From positions 62,001 to 126,000 of the forward strand of contig JAAZNM010000007.1 of the NCBI GenBank assembly GCA_012798265.1: a DNA stretch of 64,000 nucleotides, written 5' to 3'. The translations under genes and the position numbers were made by a program. Under the pieces are notes generated by a model. It made no database searches, was not told where the DNA came from, and saw nothing but the letters and a program-made list of their open reading frames with translations. Shown here piece by piece: positions 33,060 to 41,105 of this stretch. This DNA is from Candidatus Roizmanbacteria bacterium (lineage in GTDB: Bacteria; Patescibacteriota; Microgenomatia; UBA1406; GWC2-37-13). Each line of letters starts with the position of its first letter. Position 1 is the stretch's first letter.

Positions 33060-34830
33060 TCACCCCTTCAAGAAAACGGGAAGGCATCGATTCATATCTC
33101 CGTCCGAAGATGAAACGACGTCTGGTAAAGGTTATATGCAAAGATTTTTTTGCTCTTGTTATGCCGACATAAAAAAGCCGGCGCTCTTCCTCAAGCTGGA
33201 AATAATCGTCAATCGATCGGGAGTGGGGTAGAATTCCCTCCTCAACGCCGCTTATAAAAACATGGTCGAACTCGAGTCCCTTTGCCTGGTGAAGGGTCAT
33301 CAAGGTTACCCCTTGCTGCCTTTTGTTTTTTTTCTCGCCCTCAGAATATTCTGATTCGACTAAAGCTATCTGTTCGAGAAAATCGTTAAGGTCGGGATAG
33401 GTCACTGCCACCGACTTAAGCTCTTTTATGTTTTCCAATCTTGAATAGTCTTCTTCGCTATCAATCGAATAAAGGGCCAGATAGCCAGTCGCTCCGAATA
33501 TCTCCTCCATTAGGTCAACCGTCGTCTTTTTGGCAAGCGATTTGTGAACCGACTGGTAATATTTTTTAAAAAGATCGAAACGTTTTTTGCCGATTTTTTT
33601 GACTCTGTCAAGCGATACAACCTCAACAGGATTGAGTAATAAACGCAAGTAAGCCAAAACATCCTTTATCTCTTTTCTCTCGTAAAAACGGGTTCCGCCT
33701 ATAAGAACATAGGCAAGACCGTAATGGAGAAAAACCTCCTCCAAAGCTCGAGACTGGGCATTGGTCCGATAAAGAACGGCTATGGTTCCCGGTTTGATTA
33801 AGGCGGTCTGATCGTTATTAGCTATCCTGATTATCTCTTCGGTTATGTAACGCCCTTCATCTTCTTCATTCTGTGTCTGATGATAAACTACATCCGACCC
33901 CTGTTTATTCTTAGTGTAAAGATTGAGTATCGGATGACCTTGGTTTTTTGATATTACCTGGTAAGCCAGATCCAGTATCTTTTGCGTCGATCGATAGTTT
34001 TCCTCAAGATAAAAAATCTTGTTATTCTTGAAGTCTTTTTTAAAGTTTTCAAGGTTACCGATATCGGCTCCCCGCCAGGAATAGATGCTTTGGGAAAAAT
34101 CGCCGACAACCGATACCTGACCGTACTTCTCCCCCAACAGTTTGATTAATTTGTATTGGGCATAGTTAGTATCTTGAAACTCGTCGACCAGAAAATAGCG
34201 AAACAGTTTATGGTATTTGTCCAATACCTCTTCATGTTTCAAAAACAGTTTTATAGTTTTGACTATCAGATCGTCGAAATCAACGGCCTGGTTATCCGAG
34301 AGTTCCTTTTCGTATTTTTTGTAAACGTCGGCCGTCAGGGAAGCATTAAAATCCGAGAATAAACTAAGATATCGCTCATTACCTATCAACTGGTTTTTTG
34401 CGGCTGAGATACGATTGAGAAAATAAGTGGGAGTAAACCTGCCGGCATCGGTTTTTTTTAATATTTTCTTGATTAAACTTATCTGGTCATCTTCGTCATA
34501 GATGATGAAGTTGGGGGACAAACCGATAAGATCGCCATGACGGCGTAAAACTCTGACACAAAATGAGTGAAAAGTCCCGATAAAACCAAGATTCTTTTTC
34601 ATCAGGCCATAGATTCTTTTTTTCATCTCAGATGCCGCTTTATTGGTGAAAGTAATCATGACGATCGAGTCCGGGTTGACTTTCAGTTCCTTGACCAAAT
34701 AGATCACTTTGTACACCAATACCCTGGTTTTTCCGGAACCGGCGCCGGCCAAGATGATCGATGCCCCTTTGTTATAGAATACTGCCTGTCTCTGGTTATT
34801 ATTAAGACAATTGAATATCTCCGTATCCAT
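33049..34830 (-). CDS. UvrD/PcrA-type superfamily 1 DNA helicase
   Basis: This 3'-5' helicase is for repair and replication restart. In 593 residues (UvrD is about 720) the motifs are complete: I (AGAGSGKTRVLV), Ia (FTNKAASEMKKR), II (VDEFQDTNYAQ), III (VVGDFSQSIYSWRGAD), IV (EENYRSTQ), V (TLMTLHQAKGLEF) and VI (FYVGITRAKKSLH). The chain ends about 40 residues after motif VI, so the UvrD C-terminal extension that binds RNA polymerase is missing. The downstream overlapping gene encodes a nuclease. The start shares an 18-bp promoter region with tpiA. Confidence 0.96.
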   Translation of the reverse strand: MDTEIFNCLNNNQRQAVFYNKGASIILAGAGSGKTRVLVYKVIYLVKELKVNPDSIVMITFTNKAASEMKKRIYGLMKKNLGFIGTFHSFCVRVLRRHGDLIGLSPNFIIYDEDDQISLIKKILKKTDAGRFTPTYFLNRISAAKNQLIGNERYLSLFSDFNASLTADVYKKYEKELSDNQAVDFDDLIVKTIKLFLKHEEVLDKYHKLFRYFLVDEFQDTNYAQYKLIKLLGEKYGQVSVVGDFSQSIYSWRGADIGNLENFKKDFKNNKIFYLEENYRSTQKILDLAYQVISKNQGHPILNLYTKNKQGSDVVYHQTQNEEDEGRYITEEIIRIANNDQTALIKPGTIAVLYRTNAQSRALEEVFLHYGLAYVLIGGTRFYERKEIKDVLAYLRLLLNPVEVVSLDRVKKIGKKRFDLFKKYYQSVHKSLAKKTTVDLMEEIFGATGYLALYSIDSEEDYSRLENIKELKSVAVTYPDLNDFLEQIALVESEYSEGEKKNKRQQGVTLMTLHQAKGLEFDHVFISGVEEGILPHSRSIDDYFQLEEERRLFYVGITRAKKSLHITFTRRRFIFGRRYESMPSRFLEGVNDI

Positions 34831-34832
34831 AA

Positions 34833-34841
34833 ATTATAATA
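34833..34841. promoter_or_regulatory. Bidirectional -10 element between uvrD-like and tpiA
   Basis: The 18-bp gap contains ATTATAATA. The plus strand reads TATAAT (34835-34840, 8 nt before the tpiA ATG). The minus strand reads TATTAT (34841 to 34836, 5 nt before the helicase ATG). Both mRNAs would be leaderless. Confidence 0.6.
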
Positions 34842-34848
34842 GTAACAT

Positions 34849-35529
34849 ATGAAGTATTTCATCGCTAACTGGAAGGCAAATAAAAATGCGGACGATGCCC
34901 TTGCCTGGTCGGACGATTTTCTTAAGCTCACGGAGAAATCTGAAAAGGTAAAAAACTTGCTGGAACGGAAGTTGATAAAGGTCATTATCTGCCCGCCATT
35001 GACCTTAATCTACCCCTTAAAAGAAAGGATAAAAAGAATTACCAATATTTGCTTAGGTTGTCAAAATTTTTCTTTATATGAAAAAGGGGCTTATACCGGG
35101 GAAAACCCAGTCCAGTCCCTAGTTGGGATCGCCGAATACGCCATTATAGGACACAGCGAAAGAAGGCTCAAGTTCGGAGAAGATCAGGAAACCGTCAACA
35201 AAAAAATCGATCTTGCCCAGAAATACGGAATAGAACCGATTGTCTGCATAAGCTGTAAAAAAGAATGGGACAGCCTCAAAAAGCCGGTCAAATTAGTCGC
35301 CTTTGAACCTTTGGAAGCCATAGGATCAGGTAATAATATGCCGGTTAAAAAAGTAATCGATTTCAGACAAAATCTTAAAATAAACGATGGGACGGAGTTT
35401 ATTTATGGCGGCAGCGTCAACGAAAAAAATATTCCCCAATATGCCCTATCTGATAGGATAAATGGTTTCCTTGTCGGAGGAGCTTCTTTAGATCCATTAA
35501 GCTTTTTTAACATAATAAAAGAGAGTTAA
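34849..35529 (+). CDS. tpiA: Triosephosphate isomerase
   Basis: TpiA interconverts DHAP and glyceraldehyde-3-phosphate in glycolysis. At 226 residues it is shorter than the bacterial norm of about 250, closer to archaeal length. Catalytic residues are present: Lys in IANWKANK (about 8), His in IGHSERR (about 97) and Glu in AFEPLEAIGSG (about 148), with phosphate-binding GGSVNEKN and GFLVGGASL near the end. It probably forms an operon with the LCP gene 1 bp downstream, linking a metabolic and a wall gene. Confidence 0.95.
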   Translation: MKYFIANWKANKNADDALAWSDDFLKLTEKSEKVKNLLERKLIKVIICPPLTLIYPLKERIKRITNICLGCQNFSLYEKGAYTGENPVQSLVGIAEYAIIGHSERRLKFGEDQETVNKKIDLAQKYGIEPIVCISCKKEWDSLKKPVKLVAFEPLEAIGSGNNMPVKKVIDFRQNLKINDGTEFIYGGSVNEKNIPQYALSDRINGFLVGGASLDPLSFFNIIKES

Positions 35530-35530
35530 A

Positions 35531-36565
35531 ATGACCAAAAAAATCATCATAATCATTCTGGTTGCATCCTTTGGCTTGTTTCTGTCAATCCGACCCTATT
35601 ACTTGTTCCTCACGCAAACTCTAAAGATATCCCCGGTCAAAACCCTGTTTTCTTCAGATTCGCTAAAAACCTATAAAGACCAGGTTAATGTTCTGATCCT
35701 CGGAATAGCCGGCGAAAACCATGACGGTCCTAATTTGTCGGACTCCATCATCGTTGCCAACTACGACATAAAAAACAATCAGATGACTACCGTTTCGATC
35801 CCCCGCGATATCTGGAGCGATACCTTAAAAGACAAGATTAACAGCGCTTATGCCTACGGAGAAGCCAAACAAAAAGGCGGGGGATTGAAACTCGCCAAAG
35901 CCGAAGTATCGGCGATCATCGGACAACCTATCCAATATGCGGCCGTAATAGATTTTGACAAGTTCAAGACGCTTATCGATTATTTAGGAGGACTGGATGT
36001 TGAAGTCTCCCGATCTTTCACCGACAAGGAGTTTCCGATAGCCGGCAAAGAGAACAATCTGTGCAACGGAGATCCGGAATATCGCTGTCGTTATGAAACC
36101 ATCAGTTTCAGTAAGGGTTTGACCCATATGGACGGAGAAACCGCTTTAAAATATGTCCGTTCCCGGCATGCCCAAGACTCGGAAGGAAGCGATTTCGCCC
36201 GGGGACAAAGACAACAGGAAGTCATCAAAGCCTTAAAAAACAAGGTTGTCGACATAGTGAAAACCGGTAGGCTTAACGAAATAAGCGGTCTTTACCAAGA
36301 ATTAAACAAGCTAATCGGCCGGGATATCACCAATCAGCAAGTAGCTATCGTCGCCAAAAATATTTTTTTGAAAAAAGACTTTCAACAAAAACAGATTTCT
36401 TTGACTGACGACTTTTTTATAGTTCCTCAGTATTATCTATATGACGGAAAATACGTCCTTATTCCCGAAAGCGGCGACTTCGAAACAATCCACGAGTATA
36501 TAAACTGTCATATAGAAAACAAAAAAAACTGCGAGCCGCTAAAAAAGGAAAGCAAAGAAAATTAA
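35531..36565 (+). CDS. LytR-CpsA-Psr (LCP) family cell-wall glycopolymer transferase
   Basis: LCP enzymes transfer lipid-linked glycopolymers to peptidoglycan. The protein has 344 residues: an N-terminal helix (IIIIILVASFGLFLSI), then the LCP domain (NVLILGIAGENHDGPNLSDSI, TTVSIPRDIW, VDFDKFKTLIDYLGGLDV, LKYVRSRHAQDSEGSDFARG with the conserved Arg/Asp residues). It follows tpiA by 1 bp. Its 3' end overlaps the convergent LPATG-protein gene by 27 bp. It fits with the polysaccharide cluster at 46-53 kb. Confidence 0.95.
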   Translation: MTKKIIIIILVASFGLFLSIRPYYLFLTQTLKISPVKTLFSSDSLKTYKDQVNVLILGIAGENHDGPNLSDSIIVANYDIKNNQMTTVSIPRDIWSDTLKDKINSAYAYGEAKQKGGGLKLAKAEVSAIIGQPIQYAAVIDFDKFKTLIDYLGGLDVEVSRSFTDKEFPIAGKENNLCNGDPEYRCRYETISFSKGLTHMDGETALKYVRSRHAQDSEGSDFARGQRQQEVIKALKNKVVDIVKTGRLNEISGLYQELNKLIGRDITNQQVAIVAKNIFLKKDFQQKQISLTDDFFIVPQYYLYDGKYVLIPESGDFETIHEYINCHIENKKNCEPLKKESKEN

Positions 36566-37108
36566 TAGCGAAGCCATCGTAAACATAATTATTGCGTTGT
36601 TGATAAACCCTGTTGCCGGCAAATTGGATACGCTTGTCGGGCTGGCTGATGAAACGACCGAGGTGACTTTTGGAGAGGCGGATGCGTTGTTATAAGCTAA
36701 AATTATCTCTGTCGGCGTCGGCGTGATCGTCGTGGCGCTTCCGCTGGCTGATGAAGCAAGCAGTACCGGCGTTGCCGTTATTGCCATAGGCTCGGTAATA
36801 ACCGGAGGAGTTGCCATGGTCGGAATAGCAGATTCGGTCGGAGACACGCTGATTGAAACAACGGCCGTCGGACTGACGGTCTCGTCCGGCAACGGCACCC
36901 CGGAAGGATTGTTATTTAAAGCAATTAACTTTGAATAGGTTACATTCGATGCTTTGATTTTTCTCGGAGCTATGGCGGTACTCGTCTGACTGTTTTCCTC
37001 AACTCCGCCGGAAAGAAGCATCTGGCTTATGTAAAAGGTTGTCCCCATCAATATAACTACCATGGCTATCAAAAGGCCGGTAAGGTATTTTGGTTTATCC
37101 TTTAACAT
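36539..37108 (-). CDS. Stalk-like surface protein with C-terminal LPATG motif
   Basis: Starting at ATG 37108 (a GGGGGA lies just upstream; the earlier in-frame start overlaps the preceding gene), this gives 189 residues. The first helix (LTGLLIAMVVILMGTTFYI) anchors the N-terminus. About 120 residues rich in Ser, Thr, Pro, Ala and Val follow, then LPATG at 163-167 and a final hydrophobic helix (IIMFTMASLLIFFAFLF). The layout matches a sortase substrate, though the usual positive tail is missing and there is an N-terminal anchor. Nearest sortase: 24565-25314. Function unknown. Confidence 0.62.
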   Translation of the reverse strand: MLKDKPKYLTGLLIAMVVILMGTTFYISQMLLSGGVEENSQTSTAIAPRKIKASNVTYSKLIALNNNPSGVPLPDETVSPTAVVSISVSPTESAIPTMATPPVITEPMAITATPVLLASSASGSATTITPTPTEIILAYNNASASPKVTSVVSSASPTSVSNLPATGFINNAIIMFTMASLLIFFAFLF

Positions 37109-37110
37109 AG

Positions 37111-37761
37111 TTATTCCCCCAACCACCCGTCAACCTTCGAATGAAGCTGAGCGTCAATTTTTAACTGGGATTCTCCTGTGGCCACAGTATATTTAATATA
37201 AAAAATATTGTTTTTTTTGTCAAAGGCGGTTGTAATATCGGCCGGTTCCCATTTTTGTCTGTTGACTTTTATCCTGGCCATATCTATATCCGTCTCTCCG
37301 ATCGTTTCGATACCGATGTTGATCATGTTTCCGGATTTTAGACGATTAAGGTCCAGGTCGGCAAGCGGAACCATTTTTTCATCAAGAATTTTGATGCCTT
37401 TTGAGTTGATAAAATTCACTATCGGGGTCGGACTGACTTGAAGAGGTTCGTTTTCCGCCCGATTAATTTTTTTGAAACCGATAACCGTAGCCAGACCGAA
37501 GACCAAAAGCAATACCGACAAAACGACAATAACGACATTGTTAGACTTTTTTACGGCTTTCTCTTCCTGGGTCAATAATACTTTTGACTGACTGGCGTTT
37601 ATCACCGTATTTTCGTTGAAGTTTGGTATTCTAGGCTTTGTTTTTTCTTTCCTTTCTTTTTGGAAAAGATATATTTCGTATCCTAAAAAACCAAAAGTCA
37701 CCATAAAAGCCAACAGGCTTATTTTGTTTATTGAGGTCAAAAAAAAACCCAAGTCTTCCAT
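37111..37761 (-). CDS. Two-helix membrane protein of unknown function
   Basis: The preferred start at 37761 (216 residues; a -10-like TATCAT ends 6 nt upstream) gives an N-terminal helix (ISLLAFMVTFGFLGYEIYLF), a basic linker, a second helix (NVVIVVLSVLLLVFGLATVI) and a C-terminal extracytoplasmic beta-rich domain of about 95 residues (INIGIETIGETDIDMARIKV, KYTVATGESQLKID). No known family is recognised. It lies in the pil/surface-protein block just after the FnIII-like protein gene. Confidence 0.6.
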   Translation of the reverse strand: MEDLGFFLTSINKISLLAFMVTFGFLGYEIYLFQKERKEKTKPRIPNFNENTVINASQSKVLLTQEEKAVKKSNNVVIVVLSVLLLVFGLATVIGFKKINRAENEPLQVSPTPIVNFINSKGIKILDEKMVPLADLDLNRLKSGNMINIGIETIGETDIDMARIKVNRQKWEPADITTAFDKKNNIFYIKYTVATGESQLKIDAQLHSKVDGWLGE

Positions 37762-37786
37762 ATCTAAATGATACCTGCAAAAGGTC

Positions 37787-39073
37787 CTAAAAAGCAAGCA
37801 TAATTCCCAAGCCCAAGATGATCAGACTGCCGCTTGTTATAGCCAGAGGAAGCATATTGCTACCAGAAGTCGGTGCCTGCGTTAATGCGGGAGAAGCGGT
37901 AACGGTAGTAGGGACTGTCGGCAGCGAAGTCGGTGTAGCTTCGCCGGTGGCCACCCCGAGTACTTGTTCTCCTGACTTGGTAATGGCAAACTTTCGGCTT
38001 ACGGTTACTTCTTTACCGTTTCTGTCTTTAGTCGTCAAGATAATGGTATGTTCTCCCGGGCTCAACTTTTCCGACAAATTAAGCCGCCAGATACCTTGAT
38101 CGTCAGCCTGCACCCTAAACGAGTAGGCGACCGGCGAATGAATGGTTATAAATACTTCGCTGTTTGGTAAAGCCGACCCTTTAATAAGGGGATTGGCATC
38201 CGGGATAACGGCGTTCTCCTTTGGATAGATTATCTCAACCCCTCCTTTATCCGTAGGATTTAACGTCACTGAAGGTGCCTGACTGACGATCGACTCACCA
38301 AGGACATCCTTATTTCCGACGAACTGATAATCCTTACCTATAATTAAAGTTGAAGGCAAAGGGGCAAGATTTTCAAAACTGAACTCGACATTGGTTTTTT
38401 CTCCATCTTCGCTAAAAATCTCGATCAGGCCTGTTTCGTTTTTCTCAAGACTTTTTATCTTTCCCGTATCTTTTTCTATGACGTTGTTTAAGGGAATTAA
38501 CCACTCACCCGTCAATTTGGTCAAAGTGAATAAAGGATGACTGTTCTTAAAGGTTAAGAGTACAGCCGCATCGCTTAACGGCAGGTTGTTGCTTTTGACT
38601 ATCTTACCGTAAGCCGGTTTTAGGTTACTGGATGAATACAACCCGTTCACTGTCTTTAAGCTGAACGGTTTTTTGCTCTGGTCGTTAACCAGTTTGTTAT
38701 CGGCAATAATCGAGTAATAATAGGTTTTGCCCGGCAACAGGTTTTTTAAGGTAACGTAATGATTTAGATAACTTCCTTTTTTGTTGCTGGCGTCCCTTTC
38801 GTCATAGGCTATCTTAGTCATGCCCATATTTGTTTCCCCATAAAGAACCCAACCCGTTTCTCTTCTGTCAGTTTGCCAATAAATACCCGCCTGATTGGCG
38901 GAAAGATTGACTACGGTCAATCTTTTAAGTGAGTTTACGGACGCTTTTGAAGGCATAGTGGAGTCACCAAGCATTTTGGAAAATAAGCCTATGACAAAAA
39001 CAACCGCCAGCAAAGTCACGACGGTCGGAATCCTTCTTTTTTGCCTGTTTAGATATAAGTCGGAGTAACTCAT
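37787..39073 (-). CDS. Surface protein with FnIII-like and Ig-like domains between two membrane helices
   Basis: The 428 residues comprise an N-terminal helix (VVTLLAVVFVIGLFSKML), a fibronectin-III/phosphatase-N-like domain (about 48-140; NQAGIYWQTDRRETGWVLYG, LLPGKTYYYSI) and a carboxypeptidase-regulatory-like beta domain (about 150-235). An Ig-like domain (about 275-365; YPKENAVIPDANPLIKGSA, SPGEHTIILTTKD), a Pro/Thr-rich stalk and a C-terminal helix (LAITSGSLIILGLGIMLAF) follow. No enzymatic motif is seen. The position directly after pilN, pilO and a small membrane protein suggests a structural part of a pilus or surface machine (inference). Confidence 0.68.
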   Translation of the reverse strand: MSYSDLYLNRQKRRIPTVVTLLAVVFVIGLFSKMLGDSTMPSKASVNSLKRLTVVNLSANQAGIYWQTDRRETGWVLYGETNMGMTKIAYDERDASNKKGSYLNHYVTLKNLLPGKTYYYSIIADNKLVNDQSKKPFSLKTVNGLYSSSNLKPAYGKIVKSNNLPLSDAAVLLTFKNSHPLFTLTKLTGEWLIPLNNVIEKDTGKIKSLEKNETGLIEIFSEDGEKTNVEFSFENLAPLPSTLIIGKDYQFVGNKDVLGESIVSQAPSVTLNPTDKGGVEIIYPKENAVIPDANPLIKGSALPNSEVFITIHSPVAYSFRVQADDQGIWRLNLSEKLSPGEHTIILTTKDRNGKEVTVSRKFAITKSGEQVLGVATGEATPTSLPTVPTTVTASPALTQAPTSGSNMLPLAITSGSLIILGLGIMLAF

Positions 39074-39255
39074 TACGGTGACTTTTCTTTGAGAACTTCT
39101 AACACCTTCCCGTCAAGTTTTATGTTTTTTATGTTGGTGAAGGTAGGATTTGCGGTGCTTTCGGTCATTTTTATCCGATAGACATCAAGCAGCATCCAGG
39201 CTAGAATCGTCATAAAGATCATCACGGACAACAGAAATAGTTCTTTTTGGTTCAT
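39073..39255 (-). CDS. Small single-helix membrane protein in pil block
   Basis: This 60-residue protein has an N-terminal helix (LFLLSVMIFMTILAWMLLDVY) and a polar tail. It overlaps pilO by 4 bp and the following gene by 1 bp. The size and position are reminiscent of small bitopic inner-membrane pilus components, but there is no recognisable family. Confidence 0.6.
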   Translation of the reverse strand: MNQKELFLLSVMIFMTILAWMLLDVYRIKMTESTANPTFTNIKNIKLDGKVLEVLKEKSP

Positions 39256-39830
39256 AGATAATAACTGGCTACCTGTAACTTGAAATTTAAAGTAGCACTG
39301 CCCGATCCTTCCTGATTTTCTTTGGTTATCAAAAGGCTTTTAACCAATTTGAGACGTCGTTGACTACTAATCTCTTTGACCAAACCGACAAAATCAGGGA
39401 AACTGCCGCGCAAAAAAATATCCAGATTTACCGACTTTGGTTGGTTTTCCTTACTGATATCCTTCAGGTTGATGTCGGTGATATTCATTGTTTCTATCGT
39501 TAGGTTGTTGTTTTTTACGGCCGTATTCAAATCGGAAAGTATTTTATTAACTTGGGGAGTCTTGGCAATTGATTCTTCAAGAAGTGAAAGATTGTCGCGA
39601 TTCGTCTCCAAAGAAGACTGGATCTTGACTATGTTTTGGACTTGGTTTTCGAGAAAGTTGTCGTTTTTGGACAATTCGTCTATCTTTTGGCTTGAACTGG
39701 CGACCGATATGATATTCGGCCTTATCACGAATAACAGGAAAAAAGAACAGACCAGAAAAAAAATAATCGCGTAACTATAATCGACGGTTTTTTTGTTGAA
39801 TATTTTTTGGATCAGTTTATTTCTTTCCAC
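39252..39830 (-). CDS. pilO: PilO-like type IV pilus assembly protein
   Basis: PilO forms inner-membrane heterodimers with PilN in type IV pilus alignment complexes. The 192 residues have a membrane helix (AIIFFLVCSFFLLFVIRP), a coiled coil (about 45-105) and a ferredoxin-like alpha/beta domain (VNLDIFLRGSFPDFVGLVKEI, LVKSLLITKEN). It follows pilN by 5 bp. The identification rests on topology, the 'GSFPDFVGLVKE' phrase and gene order. Confidence 0.8.
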   Translation of the reverse strand: MERNKLIQKIFNKKTVDYSYAIIFFLVCSFFLLFVIRPNIISVASSSQKIDELSKNDNFLENQVQNIVKIQSSLETNRDNLSLLEESIAKTPQVNKILSDLNTAVKNNNLTIETMNITDINLKDISKENQPKSVNLDIFLRGSFPDFVGLVKEISSQRRLKLVKSLLITKENQEGSGSATLNFKLQVASYYL

Positions 39831-39835
39831 GGTTT

Positions 39836-40360
39836 TTAAGAGCTGAACTGGGATAACTCCAAAGTAAACTCAAAACCCAAATCGCTTTTCTTGATCGTTT
39901 TAAGATTGATGTTTTTGAACTTGCTTTCTTTTTTCAGATTCAAATAGTATTTTTTTATAATATCGGCGTTTTCCCCCCGGCCATCCATGATTATAGAACT
40001 GTCTTTCAACTCAAGTTTCGACAGGTAAATTTTATCGGGAAAGGTACTTAAAAAATAACTGAAAGCATTCTGCCACTGGTTTTGCTGCTTTATGATCGAT
40101 GATGATTCGTTTATCTTCAGGTCAACGGCTCTGGCTTCTTTGAATAAAGGTTCCATCGCTTGAATGATCTCGTTTTTTTCGGTGACTTTCTCCTGCAGAT
40201 CGATTATTTCCTGGTCGGTCTTAAGTCTGTAAAAAAATACCCAAATAACCAGAATCTGAGTAAAAACCAATACATACCGCAGATAGTTCAAGGCAAAATA
40301 AATAATCCTCTCAACAGCCGATTCCTTTTTTTTGTTAAGAAGATTTATTTTGTATCTCAT
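39836..40360 (-). CDS. pilN: PilN-like type IV pilus assembly protein
   Basis: The 174 residues begin with the PilN signature: a short cytosolic KINLLN tail (RYKINLLNKKKES) that in other bacteria docks into PilM. A membrane helix (YVLVFTQILVIWVFFYRL), a coiled coil and a small ferredoxin-like domain (IYLSKLELKDSSIIMDG) follow. The start overlaps the rpsT stop by 4 bp. No pilM lies next to it; the only PilM-like domain in the window is fused in the protein at 25317-27365. Confidence 0.82.
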   Translation of the reverse strand: MRYKINLLNKKKESAVERIIYFALNYLRYVLVFTQILVIWVFFYRLKTDQEIIDLQEKVTEKNEIIQAMEPLFKEARAVDLKINESSSIIKQQNQWQNAFSYFLSTFPDKIYLSKLELKDSSIIMDGRGENADIIKKYYLNLKKESKFKNINLKTIKKSDLGFEFTLELSQFSS

Positions 40361-40605
40361 TTTTTTGGCAAAAGTTTGGCTGCCTGAGCTTTAAGCCTGG
40401 CTGCCTTATTTTTATGGATTACCTTTTTCTTCTTGGCCTTATCGATCAATGAATAAACTTTTTTTATCATATCTAAAACACTGCTCTTTTTGGCGTTTTT
40501 CATCTCTTTCATCGCTTTTTTATAGGCGGTTTCGTAACGACGGTTTACTTTTGTTCGTTTGACATCCTGCCTTAATTTTTTTTTAGCTGATTTGATTATT
40601 GGCAT
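40357..40605 (-). CDS. rpsT: Ribosomal protein bS20
   Basis: This 82-residue basic helical 30S protein binds 16S rRNA. Start MPIIKSAKKKLRQD, then the three-helix pattern (RRYETAYKKAMKEM, VYSLIDKAKKKKVIHKNKAARLKAQ) typical of S20. It is preceded by a perfect Shine-Dalgarno sequence, rare in this window. It is translationally coupled to pilN. Confidence 0.95.
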   Translation of the reverse strand: MPIIKSAKKKLRQDVKRTKVNRRYETAYKKAMKEMKNAKKSSVLDMIKKVYSLIDKAKKKKVIHKNKAARLKAQAAKLLPKK

Positions 40606-40616
40606 ATATTTGGTAA

Positions 40617-40625
40617 CACCTCCTT
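40617..40625 (-). promoter_or_regulatory. Perfect Shine-Dalgarno of rpsT
   Basis: Minus-strand AAGGAGGTG lies 11 nt before the rpsT ATG. It shows that the 16S rRNA of this organism carries a standard anti-SD, even though most genes here do without one. Confidence 0.8.
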
Positions 40626-40640
40626 CCTTACTTTATTAAA

Positions 40641-41090
40641 TTAGAATTCTTTTTCAAAAATCTTTTCACCGTAGTCGCCATTAAACTTCAGGGTAAGTTT
40701 GATCTTGCCTACGACCTGATGATATACACAGCTACCAGAAGAACAGGTCCCTAAGGTTAATTTTTTTTCATACTCGCTGTTGCCCTCTTCGACCGTAACG
40801 GTACCGATCACCCCCTGAAGTCCCTGTTGGGCGGTTTGGTAAGACAGCTCATAATCAACCGAAGAAGTTCCTTTCGGTAGCCCGCTCATCTTTAGCATTA
40901 CTTCCTTATTGCCTGATAGAGACTCCAAAGACGCTTTGACCGAACTATCCACGGTCGGAATCAACATCTCGGTCGGGGTAGCTTCTACCGTAGTATTGTT
41001 ACCGTTTTTTTTGTTTCTGGTTATCAAAAAAACGACTAATGACAACACTACAACTCCTATCACAATAAAAACAACAGGATTTTTTTTCAT
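40641..41090 (-). CDS. Small exported/anchored protein, unknown
   Basis: The start at 41090 (149 residues) follows a TAGAAT -10 by 6 nt. N-terminal helix (VVFIVIGVVVLSLVVFLI), a Thr/Asn/Pro linker, then one beta-rich domain of about 100 residues with two Cys (LGTCSSGSCVYHQVV) that could form a disulfide. No family is recognised. It lies between glyQS and rpsT. Confidence 0.6.
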   Translation of the reverse strand: MKKNPVVFIVIGVVVLSLVVFLITRNKKNGNNTTVEATPTEMLIPTVDSSVKASLESLSGNKEVMLKMSGLPKGTSSVDYELSYQTAQQGLQGVIGTVTVEEGNSEYEKKLTLGTCSSGSCVYHQVVGKIKLTLKFNGDYGEKIFEKEF

Positions 41091-41105
41091 AAGCATATTC
41101 TAAAT

